A DNA stretch of 6,668 nt from Brevundimonas sp. (GTDB lineage: Bacteria; Pseudomonadota; Alphaproteobacteria; Caulobacterales; Caulobacteraceae). Made by a program: the position numbers and the translations under genes. The stretch is taken from NCBI GenBank assembly GCA_024711185.1, contig JANJTI010000312.1, positions 1-6,668 of the forward strand. Reading direction: 5' to 3'. Shown in pieces: positions 1-6,668 of this stretch. The first letter of the stretch is position 1; the number at the start of each line of letters is the position of its first letter. The notes under the pieces were generated by a model. It did no database searches. It saw nothing but the letters and a program-made list of their open reading frames with translations, and was not told where the DNA came from.

Positions 1-480
1 CGCGCCGACGCCGGCGAAGTCGCTGTCGGCATGGGCGTGGCCGCCCCCCCCGCCGCCGGCATGGCTGGGGACGACGATGGCGCGGGTGATGCCGCCGAGG
101 CGGGCGACGGGCAGGGTGATCGACCACGGATCCAGGCCGTAGCTGACGTCGAACGAGGCGCTGATCGAATTGGCCCCGTTGCGCAGGTCGTCCGAGCCGC
201 CGACGGAGGAGATTTCCGAGCCGCCGAGGCCCGAATCCACCGCCACGAGGCCGGGCGAGACCACCTTGCCGCGGGCGTCGATCACCGTGGCGCCGGACGG
301 GGCGGCGCCGGTTCCGACCGAGACCACGCGGCCGTCGCGGATGACCACGGTGCCGTTCTCGATCACCGAGGTTCCGGTCAGCACCCGGCCGCCGGTGATG
401 GCGGTCAGCTGCTGGGCTGCGGCCGGGAGGGCGAAGGCGGTCGCCGCGGCGGCCGCGAGGATGAGGGTCCTGAGGCGCAT
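1..480 (-). CDS. Exported amidohydrolase-like protein lacking the HxH motif, 3' end outside window
   Basis: Only the first 160 codons are in the window and the frame stays open to base 1. It starts with a Sec-type signal peptide (residues 1-22, MRLR, an Ala-rich core, then LPAAAQ). Next comes the N-terminal beta-sandwich segment typical of imidazolonepropionase-like amidohydrolases (GGRVLTG at 30-36, NGTVVIRDGRVVSVG at 42-56, VIDARGKVVSPGL at 66-78). After SPGL, members normally have D-V-H-x-H; here the residues are A80, V81, D82, S83, G84, so both metal-binding histidines are absent. A Gly run and His-Ala-His follow at 142-150. The ATG shares its A with the TGA of the upstream amidohydrolase gene (TGATG), and a GGGAG ribosome site (488-492) lies 7 bases before it, so translation is probably coupled. 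I am confident of the superfamily. That it is non-catalytic, or has another role, is inference from the visible third. Confidence 0.8.
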   Translation of the reverse strand, partial: MRLRTLILAAAAATAFALPAAAQQLTAITGGRVLTGTSVIENGTVVIRDGRVVSVGTGAAPSGATVIDARGKVVSPGLVAVDSGLGGSEISSVGGSDDLRNGANSISASFDVSYGLDPWSITLPVARLGGITRAIVVPSHAGGGGGGHAHADSDFAGVGA

Positions 481-1964
481 CAGCGGGCTCCCTGCGGAAC
501 GTTGGCGGCGGCGAGGCCGTAGCCGGGCTGGCCCAGCTCGTAGTCGGACAGCGGCTGGTAGGCCGGGTTCATTCGGTCGTAGGCGAGGCCCCCGTCGACG
601 AAGACCTGGTCGGCCCGGGCGTAGACGCTGAACGGATTGGCGCTCCAGATCACCACGTCGGCGCGCTTGCCGGCCTCCAGCGAGCCGGTCTGGTCGGCGA
701 TGCCCAGCGAGCGGGCGGGGTTGAGGGTGATCCAGCTGATCGCCCGCTCCTCGGAGATGTTCATGCCCATGCGGCGACCGGCGGCCAGCGCGGCGGCGGC
801 CTCCTGGTTGAGGCGCTGGGTCAGCTCGGCGTCGTCGGAGTGGATGACCGCGCAGCTGTTCGGCGGCGCGTCGACGAGGGCGGCGTTCGCCTCCACCGCG
901 TCCAGCGCCTCCATCTTGAAGCCCCACCAGCCGGTCCACATGTCGGCGCAGATGCCCTCGCGGGCCAGGGTGGGAGCCAGCTTGTAGGCCTCGATGGCGT
1001 GGTGGAAGGCGGTGATGCGGAAGCCGAACTCCCTCGACAGATCAATCATCTGGGCCATCTCGTCGGCCCGGTAGCAGTGATTCTGCACCAGGATCGAGCC
1101 GTCCAGCACGCCGGCGAGGGTCTCGTTCTGCAGGTTGCGGGTCGGCGGCGAGCCCTCGCCGTCCTCACGCCACTTGTCCCACTTCGCCTTGTATTCGCGC
1201 GCCGCGATGAAGGCGGCGCGGTAGCCGGCCATGTTGCCCATGCCGGTGGCCGGGCTCTGGTTGCGGCCGCCGTAGACGCGCGAGGGGTTCTCGCCGCAGG
1301 CCATCTTCAGGCCATAGGGCGCGCCGGGCATCTTCATGCCCTGCATGGTTACCGAGGGCACGTTGCGGACGGTCACGCCGCGACCGCCGAACAGGTTGGC
1401 CGAGCCGGGCAGGATCTGGAGGGTGGTCACGCCGCCCGCGCGGGCGGCGTTGAAGCCCGGATCCTGCGGCCACAAGGAATGTTCGGCCCAGACCTGGGCC
1501 GTGTTCGGGCTGGTGGCCTCGTTGCCGTCGCTCATGCCCTGCACGCCCGGCGAGGGATAGACGCCGAGGTGGGAGTGCACATCGATGATGCCCGGGGTGA
1601 CGAAGCGGCCGCGGGCGTCGACCACCTGGTGGCCGGCGGGGACGGGAGTCGAGGCGTCGCCGACCGCCGCCACGCGGCCGTCGGTGACGACCACCACGCC
1701 GTTGTCGATGCGCTGGCCGGCGCCCGTAAACACCGTGCCGCCGACGATGGCCATGTTCTGCCGCGGCAGGCCGCGGTAGGTCGAGGGGAAGGGATCGGGA
1801 TTGGCCGCGGCGTCGAGGCCGGGGGCGAGGGCGGCGCGCTCGCGTCCGCCGTTCGAGGCCGCGTCGTCTCCGTTCGCGGCGTCGCGGCCGGTGGTGGCGC
1901 AGGCGGCCAGGGCCGCGCAGGCGAGGGCGGCGAGGCTGGCGCCCCGCAGGCGGTGAAGTCTCAT
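480..1964 (-). CDS. Predicted lipoprotein, metal-dependent amidohydrolase (imidazolonepropionase-like)
   Basis: The 494-residue protein begins with a lipoprotein signal: basic MRLHRLR, a hydrophobic core, and lipobox L19-A20-A21-C22. The mature protein is therefore probably lipid-anchored and faces the periplasm. A low-complexity linker (23-60) leads into the beta-sandwich part (MAIVGGTVFTGAG at 71-83) and the metal-dependent barrel. Visible candidate metal and active-site residues are H130-S-H132 in IDVHSH, K220 in GLKMACGENP, H296 in VQNH, H321/H322, and D377 in HSDD. The C-terminal sandwich segment is LEAGKRADVVIWSANPF (429-445). The substrate cannot be read from sequence; relatives cleave cyclic amides or dipeptides. 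A longer in-frame ORF opens at an ATG at 2060, but I place the start at 1964, because the lipoprotein signal begins there and AGGGG lies 8 bases upstream. The stop overlaps the next amidohydrolase gene as TGATG. Confidence 0.9.
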   Translation of the reverse strand: MRLHRLRGASLAALACAALAACATTGRDAANGDDAASNGGRERAALAPGLDAAANPDPFPSTYRGLPRQNMAIVGGTVFTGAGQRIDNGVVVVTDGRVAAVGDASTPVPAGHQVVDARGRFVTPGIIDVHSHLGVYPSPGVQGMSDGNEATSPNTAQVWAEHSLWPQDPGFNAARAGGVTTLQILPGSANLFGGRGVTVRNVPSVTMQGMKMPGAPYGLKMACGENPSRVYGGRNQSPATGMGNMAGYRAAFIAAREYKAKWDKWREDGEGSPPTRNLQNETLAGVLDGSILVQNHCYRADEMAQMIDLSREFGFRITAFHHAIEAYKLAPTLAREGICADMWTGWWGFKMEALDAVEANAALVDAPPNSCAVIHSDDAELTQRLNQEAAAALAAGRRMGMNISEERAISWITLNPARSLGIADQTGSLEAGKRADVVIWSANPFSVYARADQVFVDGGLAYDRMNPAYQPLSDYELGQPGYGLAAANVPQGAR

Positions 1965-1972
1965 CGAAGCAT

Positions 1973-1977
1973 CCCCT
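1973..1977 (-). promoter_or_regulatory. Ribosome binding site fixing the lipoprotein start
   Basis: On the minus strand this reads AGGGG and sits 8 bases before the ATG at 1964. The alternative upstream ATG at 2060 has no comparable purine run in front of it (the preceding bases read ACAGACTTGTA). It would also place 32 non-hydrophobic residues before the lipoprotein signal peptide. Both points support the shorter protein. Confidence 0.65.
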
Positions 1978-1980
1978 GCT

Positions 1981-2006
1981 GCGCCCCGGGTTCGGGAATG
2001 GGGCGC
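1981..2006 (-). other. GC-rich hairpin in the leader of the amidohydrolase pair
   Basis: The outer arms GCGCCCC and GGGGCGC pair perfectly over 7 bases around a 12-base loop. The hairpin ends 3 bases before the AGGGG ribosome site. There is no T-run after it, so it does not look like an intrinsic terminator. It could shape the 5' leader, affecting ribosome access or transcript stability. In such GC-rich DNA a 7-bp stem could also arise by chance. Confidence 0.4.
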
Positions 2007-2018
2007 CGGTCGGCCGGG

Positions 2019-2048
2019 ATTAGAAATGGCTCGGCCTCGTCGCGACAA
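2019..2048 (-). promoter_or_regulatory. Candidate promoter for the amidohydrolase pair
   Basis: On the minus strand TTGTCG (2043-2048; 4 of 6 against TTGACA, and close to the TTGACG-type -35 of Caulobacter housekeeping promoters) is followed after 18 bases by TCTAAT (2019-2024; 5 of 6 against TATAAT). Transcription would start near 2012, giving a leader of roughly 48 bases that contains the GC hairpin. The -35 element lies inside the terminator-like stem that follows the YggU gene, so termination and initiation signals would overlap. This is pattern matching only. Confidence 0.35.
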
Positions 2049-2053
2049 GGCCG
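2032..2053 (-). terminator. Terminator-like stem-loop after the etfBA-yggU unit
   Basis: Six bases past the TAA of the YggU gene, the minus-strand RNA can form a 9-bp stem (arms CGGCCUUGU and ACGAGGCCG, one G-U pair) capped by the tetraloop CGCG. What follows is AGCCATTTC rather than a clear T-tract. It could therefore be a weak intrinsic terminator, a 3'-end stabilising structure, or a Rho-assisted end. Its position immediately after the last gene of the etf unit is the main support. Confidence 0.45.
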
Positions 2054-2059
2054 GAAACA

Positions 2060-2350
2060 TTACAAGTCTGTAAGGCGGCTTCGGATGTCATCGATCGTCA
2101 GTCCGGCGACCGAGATCGTCTTGGTTCGGGACTGTCCGCCGCGCTCCAGACACACGGCGGATTTCGGAACGCCAAGAGCCCTGGCCAGCAGCTTGAGCAG
2201 GGCCGCGTTGGCCTCGCCCTCGATCGGCCGGGCGCGCACGCGGACCTTGAGGACGGGACACCCCTCGGCGTCCGCGTCCCAGCCTTCGATGCGGTCGGCC
2301 GAGGCGCCCGGCGTCAGCCTCACGGCCAGCCGGGCGACAGGATCAGCCAA
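2060..2350 (-). CDS. yggU: DUF167 / UPF0235 (YggU) family protein
   Basis: This 96-residue protein has the whole DUF167 core: VRLTPGAS (10-17), the strand [15 protein letters not shown] (34-48) with the family's A-x-P-x-x-G-x-A-N pattern, a helix [15 protein letters not shown] (50-64), and GGQSRTKTI (71-79). The length fits this family of small alpha/beta proteins. The biochemical function of the family is not established. The start is a TTG at 2350, the only start codon upstream of the conserved core; an in-frame TGA lies 12 bases further up. A GTG at codon 10 would remove the first strand. The TTG lies inside the end of etfA, giving an 8-base overlap, so it is probably translated from the etf transcript. 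I see nothing that links it functionally to electron transfer. Confidence 0.88.
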   Translation of the reverse strand: MADPVARLAVRLTPGASADRIEGWDADAEGCPVLKVRVRARPIEGEANAALLKLLARALGVPKSAVCLERGGQSRTKTISVAGLTIDDIRSRLTDL

Positions 2351-3272
2351 GAGCCGCCATCAGTTCCGGCACGGCCGTCTTGTAGTCGGCGACCAGGCCG
2401 TAGTCGGCGACCTGGAAGATCGGCGCGTCCGGGTCCTTGTTGATCGCCACGATGACCTTGGAGTCCTTCATCCCGGCGAGGTGCTGGATGGCCCCCGAGA
2501 TGCCGATGGCGATGTACAGCTGCGGGGCCACGACCTTGCCGGTCTGGCCGACCTGGTAGTCGTTCGGCGCATAGCCGGCGTCGACGGCCGCGCGCGAGGC
2601 GCCGACGGCAGCGCCCAGCTTGTCCGCCAGCGGATCCATGACGGCGTGGAACTCCTCGGCGGAGCCGAGCGCCCGGCCGCCCGAGACGACGATCTTCGCC
2701 GCGCCCAGTTCCGGCCGGTCAGACTTGACCATCTCCTCGCCCACGAAGTTCGTCTTCGGCGCCTCGCCCCCGGCGACGGTCTCGACGCTCGCGGAGCCGC
2801 CCTCGCCGGCCGCCGCGAAGGCGGTCGAGCGGACCGTGATGACCTTCTTCGCGTCCGAGGTCTGGATCGTCTCCAGCGCGTTGCCGGCGTAGATCGGGCG
2901 CACGAAGGTGTCGGGGGCCACCACCTCGACGATGTCCGAGATCGGGGCGACGTCCAGCTTCGCAGCGATACGCGGGGCGTAGTTCTTCCCGTCGGTGGTG
3001 GCGGGGGCGAGGACGGCGTCGTAGCCGGCCGCCAGCGGCACGACGGTGGCCTCGACCGCCTCGGCCAGGGCCTTGCCCAGGCCCGCGCCCTCGGCCAGCA
3101 GCACCTTGCGCACGCCGGCGATCCTCGCGGCGGCGTCGGCGACGCCCTGCGCCCCCTGTCCGACCACGAGGACGTCGACGTCCCCGCCCAGCTGGCCGGC
3201 GGCGGTGACGGTCTTGTGGGTGGTGTCGCGAAGGGCCGAGCCGTCGTGGTCGGCGATGACGAGAACGGCCAT
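2343..3272 (-). CDS. etfA: Electron transfer flavoprotein alpha subunit
   Basis: EtfA pairs with EtfB to form the FAD-carrying heterodimer that takes electrons from acyl-CoA and other dehydrogenases and delivers them to ETF-quinone oxidoreductase. The 309 residues match the usual bacterial length. The N-terminal alpha/beta domain runs to about 190. The FAD domain follows, with [10 protein letters not shown] (199-208), [15 protein letters not shown] (220-234, including the conserved Arg at 227), QVGQTGK (240-246), GISGAIQH (257-264), [11 protein letters not shown] (276-286) and VADYGLVAD (288-296). All of these expected cofactor-binding segments are intact. The ATG overlaps the etfB stop as TAATG, and GGGAG (3280-3284) sits 7 bases upstream, which favours balanced, coupled synthesis of the two subunits. 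The 3' end overlaps the YggU gene by 8 bases. Confidence 0.97.
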   Translation of the reverse strand: MAVLVIADHDGSALRDTTHKTVTAAGQLGGDVDVLVVGQGAQGVADAAARIAGVRKVLLAEGAGLGKALAEAVEATVVPLAAGYDAVLAPATTDGKNYAPRIAAKLDVAPISDIVEVVAPDTFVRPIYAGNALETIQTSDAKKVITVRSTAFAAAGEGGSASVETVAGGEAPKTNFVGEEMVKSDRPELGAAKIVVSGGRALGSAEEFHAVMDPLADKLGAAVGASRAAVDAGYAPNDYQVGQTGKVVAPQLYIAIGISGAIQHLAGMKDSKVIVAINKDPDAPIFQVADYGLVADYKTAVPELMAALG

Positions 3273-4036
3273 TACAGGACTCCCGCGGACTTGAGGGTTT
3301 CGACCAGTTCGGCGGCCGAGGCGACCTTCACGCCGGCGGCGCGCTTCGGCGGCTCGGTGACCTTCTGGACCTTCAGGCGCGGGGCGACGTCGACGCCGTA
3401 GTCGGCGACCGCCTTCATGGCGATCTCCTTCTTCTTGGCCTTCATGATGTTGGGCAGGCTGGCGTACCGCGGCGTGTTGAGGCGCAGGTCGACGGTGACC
3501 ACCGCCGGCAGTTCGGCGGCGAGGGTCTGCAGGCCGCCGTCGATCTCGCGCGTCACCGTGGCCTTGCCGCCGCCGATCTCCAGCTTTGAGGCGAAGGTCG
3601 CCTGCGGCCAGTCGAGCAGGGCGGCCAGCATCTGGCCGACGGCGTTGTTGTCGCCGTCGATGGACTGCTTGCCCATCAGCACCAGGTCGGGCTTCTCCTC
3701 CTCGACCACCGCCTTCAGCACCTTGGCCACGGCGAGAGGCTCGAGGTCGGCGTCGGACTGGATCAGGATCCCGCGGTCCGCGCCCATGGCCAGGGCGGTG
3801 CGGATGGTCTCCTGGGCCTGGGTGACGCCGATCGAGACGACGACGATCTCGGTCGCCGTGCCGGCGGCGTGGTGCTCCTTGCCTTCCTTCAGGCGCACGG
3901 CCTCCTCGACGGCGATCTCGTCGTAGGGATTCATGCTCATCTTGACGTTGGCGAGGTCGACGCCGCTCTGGTCCGCCTTCACGCGGGCCTTGACGTTGTA
4001 GTCGATCACCCGTTTGACGGGGACGAGAACCTTCAT
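3272..4036 (-). CDS. etfB: Electron transfer flavoprotein beta subunit
   Basis: EtfB is the AMP-binding partner of EtfA in the soluble ETF. From [16 protein letters not shown] the protein is 254 residues, the normal size. Visible family marks are [17 protein letters not shown] (35-51), the nucleotide-binding stretch [17 protein letters not shown] (122-138), and [18 protein letters not shown] (188-205). The last covers the recognition loop that docks onto client dehydrogenases; L194 matches the Leu known in human ETFB. The lysines next to it match the site methylated in human ETFB, and whether they are modified here is unknown. These features indicate the classic acyl-CoA dehydrogenase-type ETF rather than a bifurcating one. 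The frame runs upstream to a TTG at 4102, but the conserved N-terminus and a GGA 9 bases upstream support the ATG at 4036. It is the first gene of the etfB-etfA-yggU unit. Confidence 0.97.
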   Translation of the reverse strand: MKVLVPVKRVIDYNVKARVKADQSGVDLANVKMSMNPYDEIAVEEAVRLKEGKEHHAAGTATEIVVVSIGVTQAQETIRTALAMGADRGILIQSDADLEPLAVAKVLKAVVEEEKPDLVLMGKQSIDGDNNAVGQMLAALLDWPQATFASKLEIGGGKATVTREIDGGLQTLAAELPAVVTVDLRLNTPRYASLPNIMKAKKKEIAMKAVADYGVDVAPRLKVQKVTEPPKRAAGVKVASAAELVETLKSAGVL

Positions 4037-4072
4037 TGCGCTATCCACAAAGTCGCCGGAATGTTGGGTCAG

Positions 4073-4102
4073 GCAATAGGTACCCCCCGCCCGGCCTGTC
4101 AA
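4073..4102 (-). promoter_or_regulatory. Candidate etfB promoter
   Basis: On the minus strand an exact TTGACA (4097-4102) is followed after 18 bases by TATTGC (4073-4078), a partial -10 match. The bases CCTATTGC also resemble the GCTANAWC -10 form described for Caulobacter. The predicted start, near 4066, would leave a leader of about 30 bases before etfB. The site lies in the 105-base gap between divergent genes. I found no convincing promoter for the plus-strand gene there. Confidence 0.45.
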
Positions 4103-4120
4103 CGTAACGCGGCGTCAACG
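4098..4120. repeat. Direct repeat GTCAACG in the etfB upstream region
   Basis: GTCAACG occurs at 4098-4104 and again at 4114-4120, 16 bases apart from start to start. The first copy overlaps the candidate -35 element. It could be a pair of regulator half-sites on one face of the helix, since 16 bases is about one and a half turns. It could equally be two copies of a TTGAC -35-like sequence by chance. Confidence 0.35.
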
Positions 4121-4141
4121 CGCCAGCTTCCGGATCGTCCC

Positions 4142-4477
4142 ATGCACCGTCTCCTGACCATGAAGCGGCTCAGCGTCCTGTTCCTGTGCACCTTCGCGGT
4201 GGCGGTGGGGCTGACCTTCGCCTGGCAGAATCTGGTCAAGGCCCCCGAAGAGCGCTGCGAGGCCGACGGCAAGTGGTGGGACCGCGAAGGCCGGGTCTGC
4301 GCCCAGCCGATCTCCATCGCCGAGATCACCGGCCGGCCCATCGGCGTCAGCCGGGCCGAGGCCTCCGACGCCAAGAACCGCGAGCTGATCGCCATCGAGG
4401 ACCAGCTGCGGGCGCGGAAGGCCGAACGGGACGCCGACGTCGCCCGGCAACGCGCCGCCCTGGCCGGGCAGCGCTGA
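4142..4477 (+). CDS. Unrecognised small membrane-anchored protein with Cys pair and coiled coil
   Basis: I cannot assign a function. The 111-residue protein starts with a short basic end and one hydrophobic segment (about 10-28), so it is probably anchored in the inner membrane with its body outside the cytoplasm; cleavage as a signal peptide is less likely. Next comes a compact motif with two cysteines 14 residues apart (C39 and C53), with aromatic W45-W46-D47 between them; a disulfide is plausible in the periplasm. A proline-containing stretch ISIAEITGRPIGVS (57-70) leads into a charged, probably helical or coiled-coil tail (76-108). A second ATG at 4160 (MKRLSV) could be the start; the 4142 start is preferred because GGA lies 9 bases upstream. 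Its stop abuts that of the convergent adenosyltransferase gene. The codon pattern matches its neighbours, and coding is supported by the ordered domain layout. Confidence 0.75.
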   Translation: MHRLLTMKRLSVLFLCTFAVAVGLTFAWQNLVKAPEERCEADGKWWDREGRVCAQPISIAEITGRPIGVSRAEASDAKNRELIAIEDQLRARKAERDADVARQRAALAGQR

Positions 4478-4496
4478 TCAGCGCGTCGCGCCCGGC
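4463..4496. other. Compound inverted repeat across two abutting stop codons
   Basis: The stop codons of the convergent genes sit side by side as TGA|TCA. They lie at the centre of a perfect 14-base palindrome, GCGCTGATCAGCGC (4471-4484). Outside it, GCCGGGC (4463-4469) pairs with GCCCGGC (4490-4496). RNA from either strand could fold into a 7-bp outer stem with a GCGC inner stem. There is no T-tract on either side. It might act as a two-way 3'-end structure, since there is no other room for a terminator between these genes. Confidence 0.4.
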
Positions 4497-5050
4497 GCCC
4501 ATTTGACGTCGTCGGCCCCGTTGGCGTTCGCCCGGCGCGCGGCGACGAACAGATGGTCCGACAGCCGGTTGAGATAACGGACCGCGGCCGGAGTCACCCC
4601 CTCCCCCGCTTCCATCAGCCGCACCGCCTCGCGCTCGGCGCGACGGCACACGGTGCGGGCGAGGTGCAGATGCGACGACAGGGCCGAGCCGCCGGGCAGG
4701 ATGAAGCTGTCCAGCGCCTTCAGGCTGTCGTTCATCCAGTCGATCTCCTGCTCGAGCCGCTCCACCTGGCTGTCGAGGATGCGCAGCGCTTCCCATTTCG
4801 GCGGCGGATCCAGCGGCGTGGCGAGATCGGCGCCGAGGTCGAACAGCTCGTTCTGGATCCGCCCCAGCATGGCGTCGATGCGGTCGTGCTGCCCCGAGTG
4901 CAGCCGGGCCACGCCGATCACGGCGTTCAGTTCGTCGACCGCGCCGTAGGCCTCGACGCGGGCGTCGGTCTTCGAGACCGGCGCGCCGGAGGCGAGCCGG
5001 GTCTGACCGGCGTCGCCGGTCTTCGTGTAGATGCGGTTGAGGACGACCAC
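4478..5050 (-). CDS. pduO: Cob(I)alamin adenosyltransferase, PduO type
   Basis: The enzyme transfers the adenosyl group of ATP to reduced cobalamin, making adenosylcobalamin for B12-dependent mutases and reductases in the cytoplasm; PduO-type enzymes are trimers. The 190-residue length is normal. Family motifs appear in order: the ATP-binding YTKTGDAGQTRL (8-19), AYGAVDELNAVIG (34-46), ELFDLGADLATP (68-79), FILPGG (116-121), HLARTVCRRAER (129-140, with the conserved Arg pair) and RYLNRLSDHLFVAAR (158-172). Nothing essential is missing. The start is a GTG at 5050: it gives the family N-terminus MVxLNRIYT and lies 4 bases after the stop of the HIG1 gene, with GGGG a little upstream. Some databases use the symbol cobO for this activity, but this protein belongs to the PduO fold, not the CobA/CobO P-loop fold. 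Confidence 0.95.
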   Translation of the reverse strand: MVVLNRIYTKTGDAGQTRLASGAPVSKTDARVEAYGAVDELNAVIGVARLHSGQHDRIDAMLGRIQNELFDLGADLATPLDPPPKWEALRILDSQVERLEQEIDWMNDSLKALDSFILPGGSALSSHLHLARTVCRRAEREAVRLMEAGEGVTPAAVRYLNRLSDHLFVAARRANANGADDVKWAPGATR

Positions 5051-5054
5051 CGGC

Positions 5055-5267
5055 TCAGGCCCCGTGCGTGGACTTCCACCACATGCCGGCGACCAGCAGG
5101 ATCACCGCCACCGCCTGCAGGGCGACGCGCAGCCGCATCAGCCTGTTGGAGCGCGAGCGGGCTTCCGGCCCCTCCTGGTAGAGGGACCAGATGCCGAAGC
5201 CGAGGGTGACCGCCACTGCGCCGACGGCGAGCAGGATGAGGATGTCGAACAGGTCCATGCCCGCCAT
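5055..5267 (-). CDS. HIG1-domain twin transmembrane protein
   Basis: A 70-residue inner-membrane protein with two hydrophobic segments (about 6-29 and 48-64) joined by a polar loop, YQEGPEARSRSNRLMRLRV (30-48). The S-N-R/K-L-M-R-x-R-V-x-L-Q pattern in the loop and second helix is the HIG1 signature. Mitochondrial HIG1 proteins (Rcf1, HIGD1/2) assist cytochrome c oxidase assembly and supercomplexes. The role of the bacterial versions is not settled, so a respiratory-chain role is inference. The gene lies 15 bases after ahcY and 4 bases before the adenosyltransferase gene, so it is very likely co-transcribed with both. The start may instead be the ATG of residue 4 (5258): AGGA lies 7 bases before that codon, whereas at 5267 the AGG touches the ATG directly. 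Confidence 0.85.
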   Translation of the reverse strand: MAGMDLFDILILLAVGAVAVTLGFGIWSLYQEGPEARSRSNRLMRLRVALQAVAVILLVAGMWWKSTHGA

Positions 5268-5282
5268 CCTACGACCGCCCGA

Positions 5283-6668
<1,386 letters not shown>

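Noticed and set aside
170..631. Plus-strand open frame over the amidohydrolase junction
   Set aside because: Translation is Pro/Arg/Ser-rich and antisense to two recognisable genes. It is a composition shadow.
1965..2060. N-terminal extension of the lipoprotein gene starting at the ATG at 2060
   Set aside because: It adds 32 Arg/Pro/Gly-rich residues before the lipoprotein signal, lacks a ribosome site and spans a terminator-like stem. The ATG at 1964 has AGGGG 8 bases upstream.
840..3401. Plus-strand open frame of 853 codons opposite four genes
   Set aside because: It runs antisense to the amidohydrolase, YggU, etfA and etfB genes, whose products are clearly recognisable. Its translation is low-complexity (Arg, Gly, Ala, Val, Asp) as expected from the mirror of GC-rich codons, and it has no domain.
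4037..4102. N-terminal extension of etfB from a TTG at 4102
   Set aside because: The family begins at MKVLVPVKR. The extension overlaps the best promoter candidate and carries no family features.
3869..4141. Upstream extension of the small plus-strand gene into etfB
   Set aside because: It would run antisense through the etfB start and promoter region and place a long non-hydrophobic stretch before the membrane anchor.

Overview
The window is GC-rich and fully coding-dense, with short overlaps between neighbouring genes. The protein sequences look alphaproteobacterial, and the family (Caulobacteraceae, perhaps Brevundimonas) is my inference from sequence style and gene content, not from a marker gene. 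Seven of the eight genes lie on the minus strand, so they read from right to left. Both end genes are cut by the window.

Right block (4478-6668, minus): adenosylhomocysteinase (ahcY, 5' end outside the window), then a 70-residue HIG1-type twin-membrane protein, then a PduO-type cob(I)alamin adenosyltransferase. Gaps of 15 and 4 bases suggest one transcript. AhcY serves the methyl cycle, and the adenosyltransferase makes adenosylcobalamin. A small plus-strand gene (4142-4477) for an unrecognised membrane-anchored protein converges on the adenosyltransferase gene; the two stop codons abut exactly.

Middle block (2060-4036, minus): etfB and etfA overlap as TAATG, and a DUF167/YggU-family gene overlaps the end of etfA. 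EtfAB is the soluble FAD/AMP electron carrier from acyl-CoA and related dehydrogenases to the quinone pool. A candidate promoter with an exact TTGACA lies upstream of etfB. A 9-bp GC stem-loop just after the YggU stop may close this unit.

Left block (1-1964, minus): two amidohydrolase-superfamily genes overlap as TGATG. The first encodes a predicted lipoprotein with normal metal-binding residues. The second, cut by the window edge, has a Sec-type signal peptide but lacks the HxH metal motif where it should be. A candidate promoter and a strong GC hairpin lie in front of the pair.

Most of the window is ordinary metabolism. I saw no mobile element, CRISPR array, tRNA or rRNA. The point most worth a second look is the exported amidohydrolase pair with one apparently metal-site-deficient member.
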